A program made the translations under genes and the position numbers. From Nioella sp964229645 (GTDB taxonomy: Bacteria > Pseudomonadota > Alphaproteobacteria > Rhodobacterales > Rhodobacteraceae): 18,866 nucleotides of DNA. The notes beneath the pieces were generated by a model. It saw only the letters and a list, made by a program, of their open reading frames with translations, was not told the DNA's origin and did not search any database. Shown here one piece after another: positions 6,716-16,361 of the stretch. The stretch spans positions 1 to 18,866 of the forward strand of contig NZ_CAXREX010000114.1 of NCBI RefSeq assembly GCF_964229645.1. The letters are read 5' to 3'. Each line of letters starts with the position of its first letter. The stretch's first letter is position 1.

Positions 6716-9700
6716 CCAAATACGATGCAACTTGGGTCGCCGCCGAAGAGGCCAAGCGCAAGTGGATGGCCGAGAACGGCATGTATATCGAGGAAGAAGA
6801 GCATTCTTCCTGCGGTGTGGGTCTTGTCGTGTCGCTGGATGGCCAGCCGTCGCGCAAGGTTGTCGAGGCCGGGATCACCGCGCTCAAGGCGATCTGGCAC
6901 CGGGGGGCTGTCGATGCCGATGGCAAGACCGGGGATGGCGCGGGTATCCATGTGCAAATCCCGGTGCCCTTCTTCTACGACCAGATCCGCCGCACCGGGC
7001 ACGAGCCGGACATGGACCAGCTGATTGCCGTGGGCCAGGTTTTCCTGCCGCGCAGCGATTTCGGGGCCCAGGAAACCTGCCGGACCATCGTGGAAAGCGA
7101 AGTCCTGCGGATGGGCTATTACATCTATGGCTGGCGCCATGTGCCGGTGGACGTGTCCTGCCTGGGCGAGAAGGCGAACGCGACGCGCCCGGAGATCGAG
7201 CAGATCCTCATTTCGAACTCCAAGGGCGTGGATGAAGAGACCTTCGAGCGCGAGCTCTACGTGATCCGCCGCCGGATCGAGAAGGCCGCCGCCGCCGCCG
7301 GGATCGGAAGCCTTTACCTGTGTTCGTTGTCCTGCCGTTCGATCATCTACAAGGGCATGATGCTGGCCGAGCAGGTCAGCGAGTTCTACCCCGACCTTCA
7401 GGATGAGCGCTTCGAAAGCGCCTTCGCGATCTATCACCAGCGCTATTCCACCAACACCTTCCCGCAGTGGTGGCTGGCGCAGCCCTTCCGCATGCTGGCC
7501 CATAACGGCGAGATCAACACGCTCAAGGGCAACCTGAACTGGATGAAGAGCCATGAAATCCGCATGGCGTCGAACTACTTCGGCGACCTGGCGGAGGACA
7601 TCAAGCCGATCGTCCCGGGCGGGTCGTCCGACTCGGCAGCGCTTGATGCGGTGTTCGAAGTGCTGGTGCGTGCGGGCCGCAACGCGCCCATGGCCAAGAC
7701 CATGCTGGTCCCCGAAGCCTGGTCCAAGACCTCGACCGAGCTGCCGCAGGCCTGGCAGGACATGTATGCCTATTGCAACAGCGTGATGGAGCCGTGGGAC
7801 GGCCCCGCCGCGCTGGCCATGACCGACGGGCGCTGGGTTTGCGCCGGGCTGGACCGCAACGGCCTGCGTCCGATGCGCTATGTCGTGACGGGCGAGGGGC
7901 TGCTGATCGCGGGTTCCGAAGCCGGGATGGTTCCGGTCAACGAGGCGAACCTTGTCGAGAAGGGCGCGCTTGGCCCGGGCCAGATGATCGCCGTCGATAT
8001 GCAAGAGGCGAAGCTTTACCACGACACCGAGATGAAAGACGCGCTGGCCGCCAGCCGGCCCTTCGGTGATTGGGTCGAAAAGGTCGTGGACCTGGGCGCT
8101 GAAACCGAGGGGCTGACGGAATCGGTCGCGTTCTCGGGGTCCGAGCTGCGCCAGCGTCAGATCTCGGCGGGCTACACGCTGGAAGAGCTGGAGCAGATCC
8201 TCGCGCCGATGGCCGAGGACGGCAAGGAAACGCTGGCATCCATGGGCGATGACACGCCGTCGGCGGTTCTGTCCAAGCAGTATCGGCCGCTTTCCCACTT
8301 CTTCCGCCAGAACTTCAGCCAGGTGACCAACCCGCCGATCGACAGCCTGCGCGAATACCGGGTGATGAGCCTCAAGACCCGGTTCGGCAACCTCAAGAAC
8401 GTGCTGGACGAGGACAGCAGCCAGACCGAGATTCTCGTGCTGGAAAGCCCCTTCGTGACCAACGCGCAATTTCAGGCACTGCTGACCCAGTTCGGCGAGA
8501 GCGTCGTCAGCATCGACTGCACCTTCCCCACTGGCGGTGGTCAGGGTGCCCTGCGCGAAGCGCTGTCGCGCATCCGCCAGGAAGCAGAAGACGCGGTGCG
8601 CTCGGGCGCCGGGCACATCGTGCTGACGGATCGCGGCCAGAACCACGAACGGGTGGCGATGCCGATGATCCTTGCCACGAGCGCCGTGCATAGCTGGCTG
8701 ACCAAGCAGGGCCTTCGCACCTTCTGCTCGATCAACGTGCGGTCGGCCGAATGCATCGACCCGCATTATTTCGCGGTTCTGATCGGCGCGGGCGCCACCA
8801 CGGTGAACGCCTATCTTGCGCAGGACAGCCTGGCCGACCGGATCGACCGAGGCCTGCTGGAATGCAGCCTGACCGAAGCCATGGCGCGCTATCGCAACGC
8901 GATCGACCAGGGTCTGCTGAAGATCATGGCCAAGATGGGGATCTCGGTCATTTCGTCCTATCGTGGCGGCCTGAACTTCGAGGCGGTCGGTCTGAGCCGT
9001 GCGATGGTGGCGGAATACTTCCCCGGCATGATTTCCAGAATCTCGGGCATCGGGGTCAGCGGTCTTCAGCGCAAGGCCGAGGAAGTGCATGCCAAGGGCT
9101 GGCTTTCGCAGGGCGACGTGCTGCCCATCGGTGGCTTTTACAAGGCGCGCCGCTCGGGCGAGAAGCACGCCTGGGAAGCGCAGACGATGCACATGATGCA
9201 GATGGCCTGCAACACCGCGTCCTACGAGATGTGGAAGCAGTATTCGGCCAAGATGCGGTCGAACCCGCCCATCCACCTGCGCGACCTTCTGGATATCAAG
9301 CCGCTTGGCAAGGCGATCCCGATCGAGGAAGTGGAATCGATCACCTCGATCCGCAAGCGCTTCGTCACGCCGGGCATGTCGCTTGGGGCGCTGTCGCCCG
9401 AGGCGCACAAGACGCTGAACGTCGCCATGAACCGGATCGGCGCCAAGTCCGACAGTGGTGAAGGCGGGGAAGATCCGGCGCATTTCGTGCCGGAGCCCAA
9501 CGGCGACAACCCGTCGGCCAAGATCAAGCAGGTGGCCTCGGGGCGCTTCGGCGTCACGGCGGAATACCTCAACCACTGCGAAGAGCTGGAAATCAAGGTG
9601 GCCCAGGGTGCCAAGCCCGGCGAGGGCGGCCAGTTGCCCGGCATGAAGGTCACCGACCTGATTGCGCGGCTGCGTCACTCGACCAAGGGTGTGACCCTGA

Positions 9701-11250
9701 TTTCGCCGCCGCCGCACCACGATATCTATTCCATCGAGGACCTGGCGCAGCTGATCTATGATCTCAAGCAGATCAACCCTCGCTGCAAGGTGACGGTGAA
9801 GCTGGTGGCTTCGTCGGGCGTCGGCACCATTGCCGCCGGCGTAGCCAAGGCCAAGGCCGACATCATCCTGATTTCCGGCCACAACGGCGGCACCGGCGCC
9901 AGCCCTGCGACCTCGATCAAGTTCGCGGGTCTGCCCTGGGAAATGGGTCTGACCGAGGCACATCAGGTGCTGGCGATGAACAACCTGCGCGACCGGGTGA
10001 CGCTGCGCACCGATGGCGGCCTGCGCACCGGGCGTGACATCGTCATGGCGGCGATGATGGGGGCCGAGGAATACGGCATCGGCACCGCGGCGCTGATCGC
10101 CATGGGCTGCATCATGGTGCGTCAGTGCCAGTCGAACACCTGCCCGGTGGGCGTCTGCACGCAGGACGAGCGCCTGCGCGAGAAGTTCACCGGCAATGCC
10201 GACAAGGTGGTGAACCTCATCACCTTCTACGCGCAGGAAGTTCGGGAACTGCTGGCCAGCATCGGGGCACGGTCGCTGGACGAAGTGATTGGCCGGGCCG
10301 ACCTGCTGACCCAGGTCAGCCGGGGGGCGGCGCATCTCGATGATCTCGACCTCAACCCGCTGCTGATCACGGTGGATGGCTCGCAGAACATCGTCTACGA
10401 CCGCTACAAGGCTCGCAACGCGGTGCCGGATACGCTCGATGCCCAGATCGTCAAGGACGCGCATCGTTTCCTCGAAGACGGCGAGAAGATGCAGCTGAGT
10501 TACGCGGTGCAGAACACGCTGCGCACCATCGGCACGCGCACTTCCAGCCACATCGTCAAGAACTTCGGGATGCGCAACGCGCTGCAGCCCGACCACCTGA
10601 CGGTCAAGCTGGAAGGCTCGGCCGGGCAGTCTCTGGGTGCCTTCGCGGCGCCGGGGCTGAAGCTGGAAGTGTCGGGCGATGCCAACGACTACGTGGGCAA
10701 GGGCCTGTCGGGGGGCACCATCGTTGTGCGGCCCGCGCAGGTCAGCCCGTTGCAGGCGGATGCCAATGTGATCATCGGCAACACGGTTCTGTATGGCGCG
10801 ACGGACGGCTACCTGTTCGCGGCTGGCCGCGCGGGCGAACGCTTCGCGGTTCGGAACTCCGGCGCCAAGGTGGTGATCGAGGGCTGCGGGTCGAACGGTT
10901 GTGAATACATGACCGGCGGCGTCGCGGTGATCCTGGGTTCCATCGGGGCGAATTTCGGGGCCGGGATGACGGGCGGCATGGCCTATCTCTACGATCCCGA
11001 GGGAACTGCGCTGGAAAACATGAACCTGGAAACGCTGGTGACCTGCCCGGTCACGGTGGATCACTGGGAAGACCAGTTGCACGGGCTGGTGGCGCGCCAC
11101 GCCGCCGAGACCGGATCGCGCAAGGCCGCCGAGATCCTCCAGCACTGGGACGAGGAGAAGGCGAACTTCCTTCAGGTCTGCCCGAAAGAGATGCTGAACA
11201 AGATCTCCCATCCGCTTGGGATCGAGGAACAGGCGGTTCCGGCGGAGTGA
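6712..11250 (+). CDS. gltB: Glutamate synthase [NADPH], large (alpha) subunit
   Basis: The 1512-residue alpha subunit contains the full GOGAT layout. A 33-residue propeptide precedes Cys34 (CGVG), the N-terminal nucleophile of the glutaminase domain (to about residue 430). A central domain follows. The FMN/2-oxoglutarate barrel covers about 830-1200, with SDSGEGGEDP near residue 913 and SGHNGGTGASP near 1055. The 3Fe-4S ligands are Cys1133, Cys1139 and Cys1144 (C-x5-C-x4-C). A C-terminal beta-helix of the GXGXG type begins near residue 1300. Length agrees with bacterial GltB. AAGGAG stands 8 bases before the ATG. It works with GltD, encoded 1.7 kb upstream, to convert glutamine and 2-oxoglutarate to two glutamates. 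A terminator hairpin follows 20 bases after the stop. Confidence 0.98.
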   Translation: MTKYDATWVAAEEAKRKWMAENGMYIEEEEHSSCGVGLVVSLDGQPSRKVVEAGITALKAIWHRGAVDADGKTGDGAGIHVQIPVPFFYDQIRRTGHEPDMDQLIAVGQVFLPRSDFGAQETCRTIVESEVLRMGYYIYGWRHVPVDVSCLGEKANATRPEIEQILISNSKGVDEETFERELYVIRRRIEKAAAAAGIGSLYLCSLSCRSIIYKGMMLAEQVSEFYPDLQDERFESAFAIYHQRYSTNTFPQWWLAQPFRMLAHNGEINTLKGNLNWMKSHEIRMASNYFGDLAEDIKPIVPGGSSDSAALDAVFEVLVRAGRNAPMAKTMLVPEAWSKTSTELPQAWQDMYAYCNSVMEPWDGPAALAMTDGRWVCAGLDRNGLRPMRYVVTGEGLLIAGSEAGMVPVNEANLVEKGALGPGQMIAVDMQEAKLYHDTEMKDALAASRPFGDWVEKVVDLGAETEGLTESVAFSGSELRQRQISAGYTLEELEQILAPMAEDGKETLASMGDDTPSAVLSKQYRPLSHFFRQNFSQVTNPPIDSLREYRVMSLKTRFGNLKNVLDEDSSQTEILVLESPFVTNAQFQALLTQFGESVVSIDCTFPTGGGQGALREALSRIRQEAEDAVRSGAGHIVLTDRGQNHERVAMPMILATSAVHSWLTKQGLRTFCSINVRSAECIDPHYFAVLIGAGATTVNAYLAQDSLADRIDRGLLECSLTEAMARYRNAIDQGLLKIMAKMGISVISSYRGGLNFEAVGLSRAMVAEYFPGMISRISGIGVSGLQRKAEEVHAKGWLSQGDVLPIGGFYKARRSGEKHAWEAQTMHMMQMACNTASYEMWKQYSAKMRSNPPIHLRDLLDIKPLGKAIPIEEVESITSIRKRFVTPGMSLGALSPEAHKTLNVAMNRIGAKSDSGEGGEDPAHFVPEPNGDNPSAKIKQVASGRFGVTAEYLNHCEELEIKVAQGAKPGEGGQLPGMKVTDLIARLRHSTKGVTLISPPPHHDIYSIEDLAQLIYDLKQINPRCKVTVKLVASSGVGTIAAGVAKAKADIILISGHNGGTGASPATSIKFAGLPWEMGLTEAHQVLAMNNLRDRVTLRTDGGLRTGRDIVMAAMMGAEEYGIGTAALIAMGCIMVRQCQSNTCPVGVCTQDERLREKFTGNADKVVNLITFYAQEVRELLASIGARSLDEVIGRADLLTQVSRGAAHLDDLDLNPLLITVDGSQNIVYDRYKARNAVPDTLDAQIVKDAHRFLEDGEKMQLSYAVQNTLRTIGTRTSSHIVKNFGMRNALQPDHLTVKLEGSAGQSLGAFAAPGLKLEVSGDANDYVGKGLSGGTIVVRPAQVSPLQADANVIIGNTVLYGATDGYLFAAGRAGERFAVRNSGAKVVIEGCGSNGCEYMTGGVAVILGSIGANFGAGMTGGMAYLYDPEGTALENMNLETLVTCPVTVDHWEDQLHGLVARHAAETGSRKAAEILQHWDEEKANFLQVCPKEMLNKISHPLGIEEQAVPAE

Positions 11251-11270
11251 TCTGCAGTTCATGAACTGAA

Positions 11271-11292
11271 AACGGGCCCTTCGGGGCCCGTT
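11271..11292. terminator. Bidirectional intrinsic terminator between gltB and serB
   Basis: AACGGGCCC and GGGCCCGTT form a perfect 9-bp stem closed by a TTCG tetraloop. It lies between the convergent gltB and serB. The T-run is better on the minus strand (TTTTC) than on the plus strand (TTGTTC), so it may serve both genes. Confidence 0.85.
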
Positions 11293-11343
11293 GTTCATTG
11301 GGTTGGAAGGAGTTGCCGGTTGCAGCCCCAATTCATGCTAGGA

Positions 11344-12222
11344 TCAGGCGCTGACAAAATCGCTGTCGGCATAGCCCTGCAGATAAAGCAGCGCCGTCAG
11401 GTCGCCGTGGTTCACGCGGATATCGCATTCGGCCTGAACGGAGGGTTTCGCGTGCAGCGCGACGCCGGAGCCCGCCAGCCCCAGCATGCCCAGATCGTTC
11501 GCGCCATCGCCCACGGCGATCACGTCGGCGGGCGTGAGGCCGAGCCGGGCCGTGATTTCACGCAACGCGGCAACCTTGGCATCGCGCCCGAGGATCGGGC
11601 GCGCCACCTCCCCGGTCAGCTGGCCAGCCTCGGCCAGCAGCGTGTTGGCGCGGTTTTCGTCAAAGCCCAGATCGCCGGCGACCTGCGCGGTGAAGGCCGT
11701 GAACCCGCCCGAGACCAGCGCCGCATAAGCGCCGTGGGCCTTCATCGTGGCGATCAGGGCCTTGCCGCCCGGCATATGGGTGATGCGGGTGGCCAGCACG
11801 CGGGTGATGACCTCCTCGGGCAGGCCCTTCAACAGGCCCACACGTTCAATGAGCGCGCCTTCGAAGTCGAGTTCCCCATTCATGGCGCGCGCGGTGATGT
11901 CCTTCACCCGCTCGCCCACCCCGGCCTCATCGGCCAGTTCGTCGATGCATTCCTGCTGGATCATGGTGCTGTCCATGTCGGCCAGTAGCATCCGTTTGCG
12001 GCGGCCTTCTGCGGCTTGCACCACGAGGTCGACGCCCTCGGATTGCAGGCTCTCCCACACGTCCCACCGGTTTGCGGGGATCTGCTGCAGGGAAAACTCT
12101 GCCGCGACATCGGGCGAAAGCCACTGGGCATCCCCACCGCCCCATGCATTGCGAAGGGAATCGACCAGCGCGGGGCTCAGCCCCCTGGTGGCGGGATTGG
12201 TCAGAAGCGTGGCGATGAACAT
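11344..12222 (-). CDS. serB: Phosphoserine phosphatase SerB
   Basis: This 292-residue HAD-superfamily phosphatase catalyses the last step of serine synthesis, hydrolysis of O-phosphoserine. The catalytic motif DMDST has nucleophile Asp82 and general acid/base Asp84. Motif II is SGGF, and motif IV is GDGANDLGML. An N-terminal region of about 75 residues precedes the catalytic domain, as in other long-form SerB proteins. The start was set at MFIATLL; 14 further in-frame codons upstream are open but lack support, and the SD before MFIATLL (GGGGGG) is weak in spacing. The cytochrome c gene ends 66 bases upstream on the same strand and may be co-transcribed. serC and serA lie nearby on the opposite strand. 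Confidence 0.95.
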   Translation of the reverse strand: MFIATLLTNPATRGLSPALVDSLRNAWGGGDAQWLSPDVAAEFSLQQIPANRWDVWESLQSEGVDLVVQAAEGRRKRMLLADMDSTMIQQECIDELADEAGVGERVKDITARAMNGELDFEGALIERVGLLKGLPEEVITRVLATRITHMPGGKALIATMKAHGAYAALVSGGFTAFTAQVAGDLGFDENRANTLLAEAGQLTGEVARPILGRDAKVAALREITARLGLTPADVIAVGDGANDLGMLGLAGSGVALHAKPSVQAECDIRVNHGDLTALLYLQGYADSDFVSA

Positions 12223-12288
12223 GGGCGTGCCCCCCGTGGCCTGCGATTGGCACGCATAAACCACGGAGGGCGCCGGATTTGAAGGGGC

Positions 12289-13137
12289 TCAGCCTGCGTC
12301 AGGAAGCGGCGGCAGGCTGCGCAGGTAGAGGATGATCGCGGCCAGGTCATCCGCAGTCATTCTGGCTAGGAACCCGTAGGGCATCGGCGGGAACATGGGC
12401 GACCCGTCGGGTCGCATGCCTTGCGTGATCATCGTGGCGATTTCATCATCCGCGTAGCCGACCAGCCCGTCCTCGTGGCTGGTGATGTTCGAAGCAACGG
12501 AAATGCCCCAGGGCCCGTGGAATTCGAACCCGCCGCGGCCCAGGTCGGTTTCGACCATTGGTCCCATCGGTCCCATGGGCGTGTGACACTCCATGCAATG
12601 GGCAACCGGCCCGGCGAGGTATGCGCCATATTCCACCGTCACGCCTGCGGGGATATCGGCCACGCTGTCGACCGGCGGGCCATAGGCCGGAGGCAGCGGG
12701 ATGTTGTAGGCCGACTGGCCGGGGTCGTGATCCACGGCCGGGACCGTGCGCAGGTAAGCGACGATGGCGGACAGGTCGCTGTCGCTGAGGCCGCGATAGA
12801 AGGTGAAGGGCATGGGAGGACCGATGACCGATCCATCGGGGCGAATCCCCTCGCGGATGGCGCGGCCCAGCTCCGCATCGGACCACTCGGCCACGCGGCC
12901 TGCCGGGGTGATGTTGGGGGCGATAGCCGTGAACAGGTCATTGGCTTCGACAAGCCGTCCGCCAAGCTCTTGCCCTGCGATGAAGCCTGCGGGGCCCATG
13001 GGGGAATGGCAATTTCCGCATCCCGCAGGTCCGGTCACCAGATATTCGCCCCGGGCCACGGCATCATCGCTTTGTGCGTGAAGGGGCGTGGCGAGAAGGG
13101 CGGTGGCGGCCAGGGCCGCACGCGTCAGTTTTTTCAT
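12289..13137 (-). CDS. Periplasmic diheme cytochrome c
   Basis: The 282-residue protein has a Sec signal peptide (MKKLTRAALAATALL, likely cleaved after HAQ or HA near residue 21) and two haem c sites: CGNCH at 40-44 and CMECH at 181-185. Each is followed by a (S/T)PMGP segment. Each half also ends with a PPMP(F/Y) motif that may provide the axial Met ligand, then a helix ending in YLR. The protein therefore looks like an internal duplication of one class I cytochrome c domain. Such diheme proteins donate or accept electrons in the periplasm, often next to a dehydrogenase, but none is encoded here. GGGAGG stands 6 bases before the chosen ATG. A start 8 codons upstream would ignore this SD. Partner unknown. 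Confidence 0.9.
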   Translation of the reverse strand: MKKLTRAALAATALLATPLHAQSDDAVARGEYLVTGPAGCGNCHSPMGPAGFIAGQELGGRLVEANDLFTAIAPNITPAGRVAEWSDAELGRAIREGIRPDGSVIGPPMPFTFYRGLSDSDLSAIVAYLRTVPAVDHDPGQSAYNIPLPPAYGPPVDSVADIPAGVTVEYGAYLAGPVAHCMECHTPMGPMGPMVETDLGRGGFEFHGPWGISVASNITSHEDGLVGYADDEIATMITQGMRPDGSPMFPPMPYGFLARMTADDLAAIILYLRSLPPLPDAG

Positions 13138-13332
13138 TTGGAACCTCCCGTTTCCCGGCAAGCCGTTGGTCCAGCTGGCCGGAAATCCCCTTTAGCACGA
13201 AAACAATCAGCAAAGGAGATAATTTGCACGCGATGGTTGTGTTTCCCGGCGTTTCCGATCGTGAACGGCCCGAGCAGGAAATTTTCCCAATGCGACGCCT
13301 TGGACCGATTTTCCGACTTGTGCGTCCCCGTG

Positions 13333-13401
13333 GCTGGCCGTATTTCCAGCGGTGGGACACCCCTCCCCAACGAGGGGCGTATATCTGGAAGGATACCAGC
13401 A
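13333..13401 (+). ncRNA. serC-motif-like RNA leader upstream of serC
   Basis: Three small hairpins precede the serC ATG directly: GCTGG/CCAGC (13333-13337 with 13346-13350), CCCCTC/GAGGGG (13360-13365 with 13372-13377) and CTGG/CCAG (13385-13388 with 13396-13399). The loop of the last holds the SD AAGGA. CCAGC and CTGG copies can also pair across hairpins, allowing alternative folds. Position and shape fit the serC RNA motif reported for alphaproteobacterial serC-serA operons. The assignment is from memory without a covariance search. Confidence 0.6.
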
Positions 13402-14556
<1,155 letters not shown>

Positions 14557-14562
14557 TCAAGA

Positions 14563-14644
14563 TTGCCACCCCCGCGCAAGCGGGGGCCCTTCCCCGATTT
14601 TACTGCCCCAAGAGATTCCCGCTTTCACGGGGATGACAGGGTGG
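14563..14644. repeat. Dispersed palindromic intergenic repeat between serC and serA
   Basis: Two hairpins in inverted orientation bound the element. The left is CCCCCGC-GCAA-GCGGGGG (14569-14586). The right is ATTCCCG-CTTTCA-CGGGGAT (14615-14634, one T-G pair). The right end read in reverse aligns with the left end (CCCCG-GAAA-CGGG core). The sequence resembles the proteobacterial repeats that give spurious IPAKAGI or RVRGND translations. Only one copy lies in the window. Confidence 0.65.
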
Positions 14645-14667
14645 ACCCCGCAAAAGGACCAAGCACA

Positions 14668-16263
14668 ATGGCCCCCAAAGTTCTCGTATCCGACAAGCTC
14701 AGCGAAACCGCCGTTCAGATCTTCCGCGATCGCGGTATCGAGGTTGATTTCGAACCCGGCCTCGGCAAGGACAAGGACGCGCTTCTTGCCAGGATCGGTG
14801 AATATGACGGTCTTGCCATCCGTTCGGCCACCAAGGTGACCGAGAAGATCCTTGAAGCCGCAACCAACCTCAAGGTCATCGGTCGCGCCGGGATCGGCAC
14901 CGACAATATCGACAAGCCCGCCGCGTCCAAGAAGGGCGTGATCGTCATGAACACCCCCTTCGGCAACATGATCACCACCGCCGAACACGCGATCGCGATG
15001 ATGTTCGCCGTGGCCCGCCAGATCCCCGAGGCCAGCGCCTCGACCCATGCGGGCAAGTGGGAAAAGTCGAAATTCATGGGGGTCGAGCTGACTGGCAAGA
15101 CCCTTGGCGTCATCGGCGCGGGCAATATCGGCGGCATCGTTTGCGACCGCGCCCGTGGGCTGAAGATGAAGGTCGTCGCCTACGATCCCTTCCTGTCGGA
15201 AGAGAAGGCCGACAAGATGGGTGTCGAAAAGGTGGAGCTTGAGGATCTGCTCAAGCGGGCCGATTTCATCACGCTTCACGTGCCGCTGACCGACCAGACC
15301 CGCAACATCCTGTCGAAGGACAACCTCGCCAAGACCAAGAAAGGCGTTCGGATCATCAACTGCGCCCGTGGCGGTCTGGTCGATGAGGAAGCCCTGGCCG
15401 AGCTGTTGAAATCCGGTCACGTGGCCGGCGCGGCCTTCGACGTGTTCTCGGTGGAACCGGCAACGGAAAACCCGCTCTTCAACCTGCCCAACGTGGTCTG
15501 CACCCCGCATCTGGGCGCAGCGACGACCGAAGCGCAGGAAAACGTGGCGCTGCAAGTGGCCGAACAGATGGCGGATTACCTGCTGACCGGTGCCGTGCAG
15601 AACGCGCTGAACATGCCGTCGGTCACCGCCGAGGAAGCCAAGCTGATGGGCCCGTGGCTGAAACTGGCGCAGCATCTGGGCAGCTTCGTGGGCCAGCTGA
15701 CCTCGGAAGCCATCGACGAGATTCGCATCACCTATAACGGTATCGCGGGCACCATGAATCTCGAAGCGCTGAACTGCGGCGTGATCGCGGGGATCATGAA
15801 GGCCGTGAACCCAGATGTGAACATGGTTTCGGCTCCGGTCATCGCGCGCGAGCGGGGGATCGAGATCTCGACCACCACGCAGGACAAGTCGGGCGCCTTC
15901 GAAGGCTATATCCGGCTGGAGGTCGTGACTCCGCACCGCACGAGGTCCATCGCGGGCACCGTGTTCTCGGATGGCAAACCGCGCTTCATCCAGATCAAGG
16001 GCATCAATATCGACGCAGAGATCGGCCAGCACATGCTCTACACCACCAATGAAGACGTGCCGGGCATCATCGGGACGCTTGGTCAGACCATGGGCGAAAA
16101 CGGCGTGAACATCGCGAACTTTACCCTGGGCCGCTCCGGCGCCGGGAAAGACGCGATTGCCCTGCTTTATCTCGACGCGCAGCCGCCTGCCGAAGTGCTG
16201 GAAAAACTGCGTGCGACCGGCCTTTTCCAGCAGGTTGCACCGATGGAATTCGACGCCGCCTAA
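14668..16263 (+). CDS. serA: D-3-phosphoglycerate dehydrogenase SerA (long form)
   Basis: The 531-residue enzyme oxidises 3-phosphoglycerate to 3-phosphohydroxypyruvate with NAD, the first step of serine synthesis. RAGIGTDNID begins near residue 73. The NAD-binding GAGNIG is at 150-155. The catalytic Arg234 (CARGG), Glu263 and His281 (PHLGAAT) are all present. After the catalytic domain come an allosteric substrate-binding-type domain (about 320-450) and a C-terminal ACT domain (EDVPGIIGTLG), the long form in which serine feedback is possible. AAGGA precedes the ATG by 9 bases. An in-frame extension back to 14563 is only the translated repeat. A strong terminator follows 21 bases after the stop. 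Confidence 0.97.
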   Translation: MAPKVLVSDKLSETAVQIFRDRGIEVDFEPGLGKDKDALLARIGEYDGLAIRSATKVTEKILEAATNLKVIGRAGIGTDNIDKPAASKKGVIVMNTPFGNMITTAEHAIAMMFAVARQIPEASASTHAGKWEKSKFMGVELTGKTLGVIGAGNIGGIVCDRARGLKMKVVAYDPFLSEEKADKMGVEKVELEDLLKRADFITLHVPLTDQTRNILSKDNLAKTKKGVRIINCARGGLVDEEALAELLKSGHVAGAAFDVFSVEPATENPLFNLPNVVCTPHLGAATTEAQENVALQVAEQMADYLLTGAVQNALNMPSVTAEEAKLMGPWLKLAQHLGSFVGQLTSEAIDEIRITYNGIAGTMNLEALNCGVIAGIMKAVNPDVNMVSAPVIARERGIEISTTTQDKSGAFEGYIRLEVVTPHRTRSIAGTVFSDGKPRFIQIKGINIDAEIGQHMLYTTNEDVPGIIGTLGQTMGENGVNIANFTLGRSGAGKDAIALLYLDAQPPAEVLEKLRATGLFQQVAPMEFDAA

Positions 16264-16284
16264 GCCCGGCGACGGACTGACATG

Positions 16285-16316
16285 AAAACGCCCCGGACAC
16301 CGTTCCGGGGCGTTTT
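16285..16316 (+). terminator. Intrinsic terminator after serA
   Basis: AAAACGCCCCGGA pairs with the following TCCGGGGCGTTTT (13 bp, loop about CACCGT), ending in TTTTTC. The stem and T-run make a textbook rho-independent terminator. Confidence 0.92.
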
Positions 16317-16361
16317 TCGTTGAGGCTTGCCTTGGGGCGCGCTTTCACACCATCCTTGGGC

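Noticed and set aside
6709..11331. 1540-codon open frame on the minus strand
   Set aside because: It is exactly antisense to gltB, whose domains and catalytic residues are all present. Its composition is the His/Arg/Gln-rich pattern of antisense frames in GC-rich DNA.
12421..13401. Long N-terminal extension of serC
   Set aside because: It runs antisense through the cytochrome c gene and the RNA leader. The homologous part starts at MVTNTPA with a proper SD.
14557..16032. 491-codon minus-strand frame over serA
   Set aside because: Antisense to serA; its C-terminal part is only the translated intergenic repeat (IPVKAGI-like residues).
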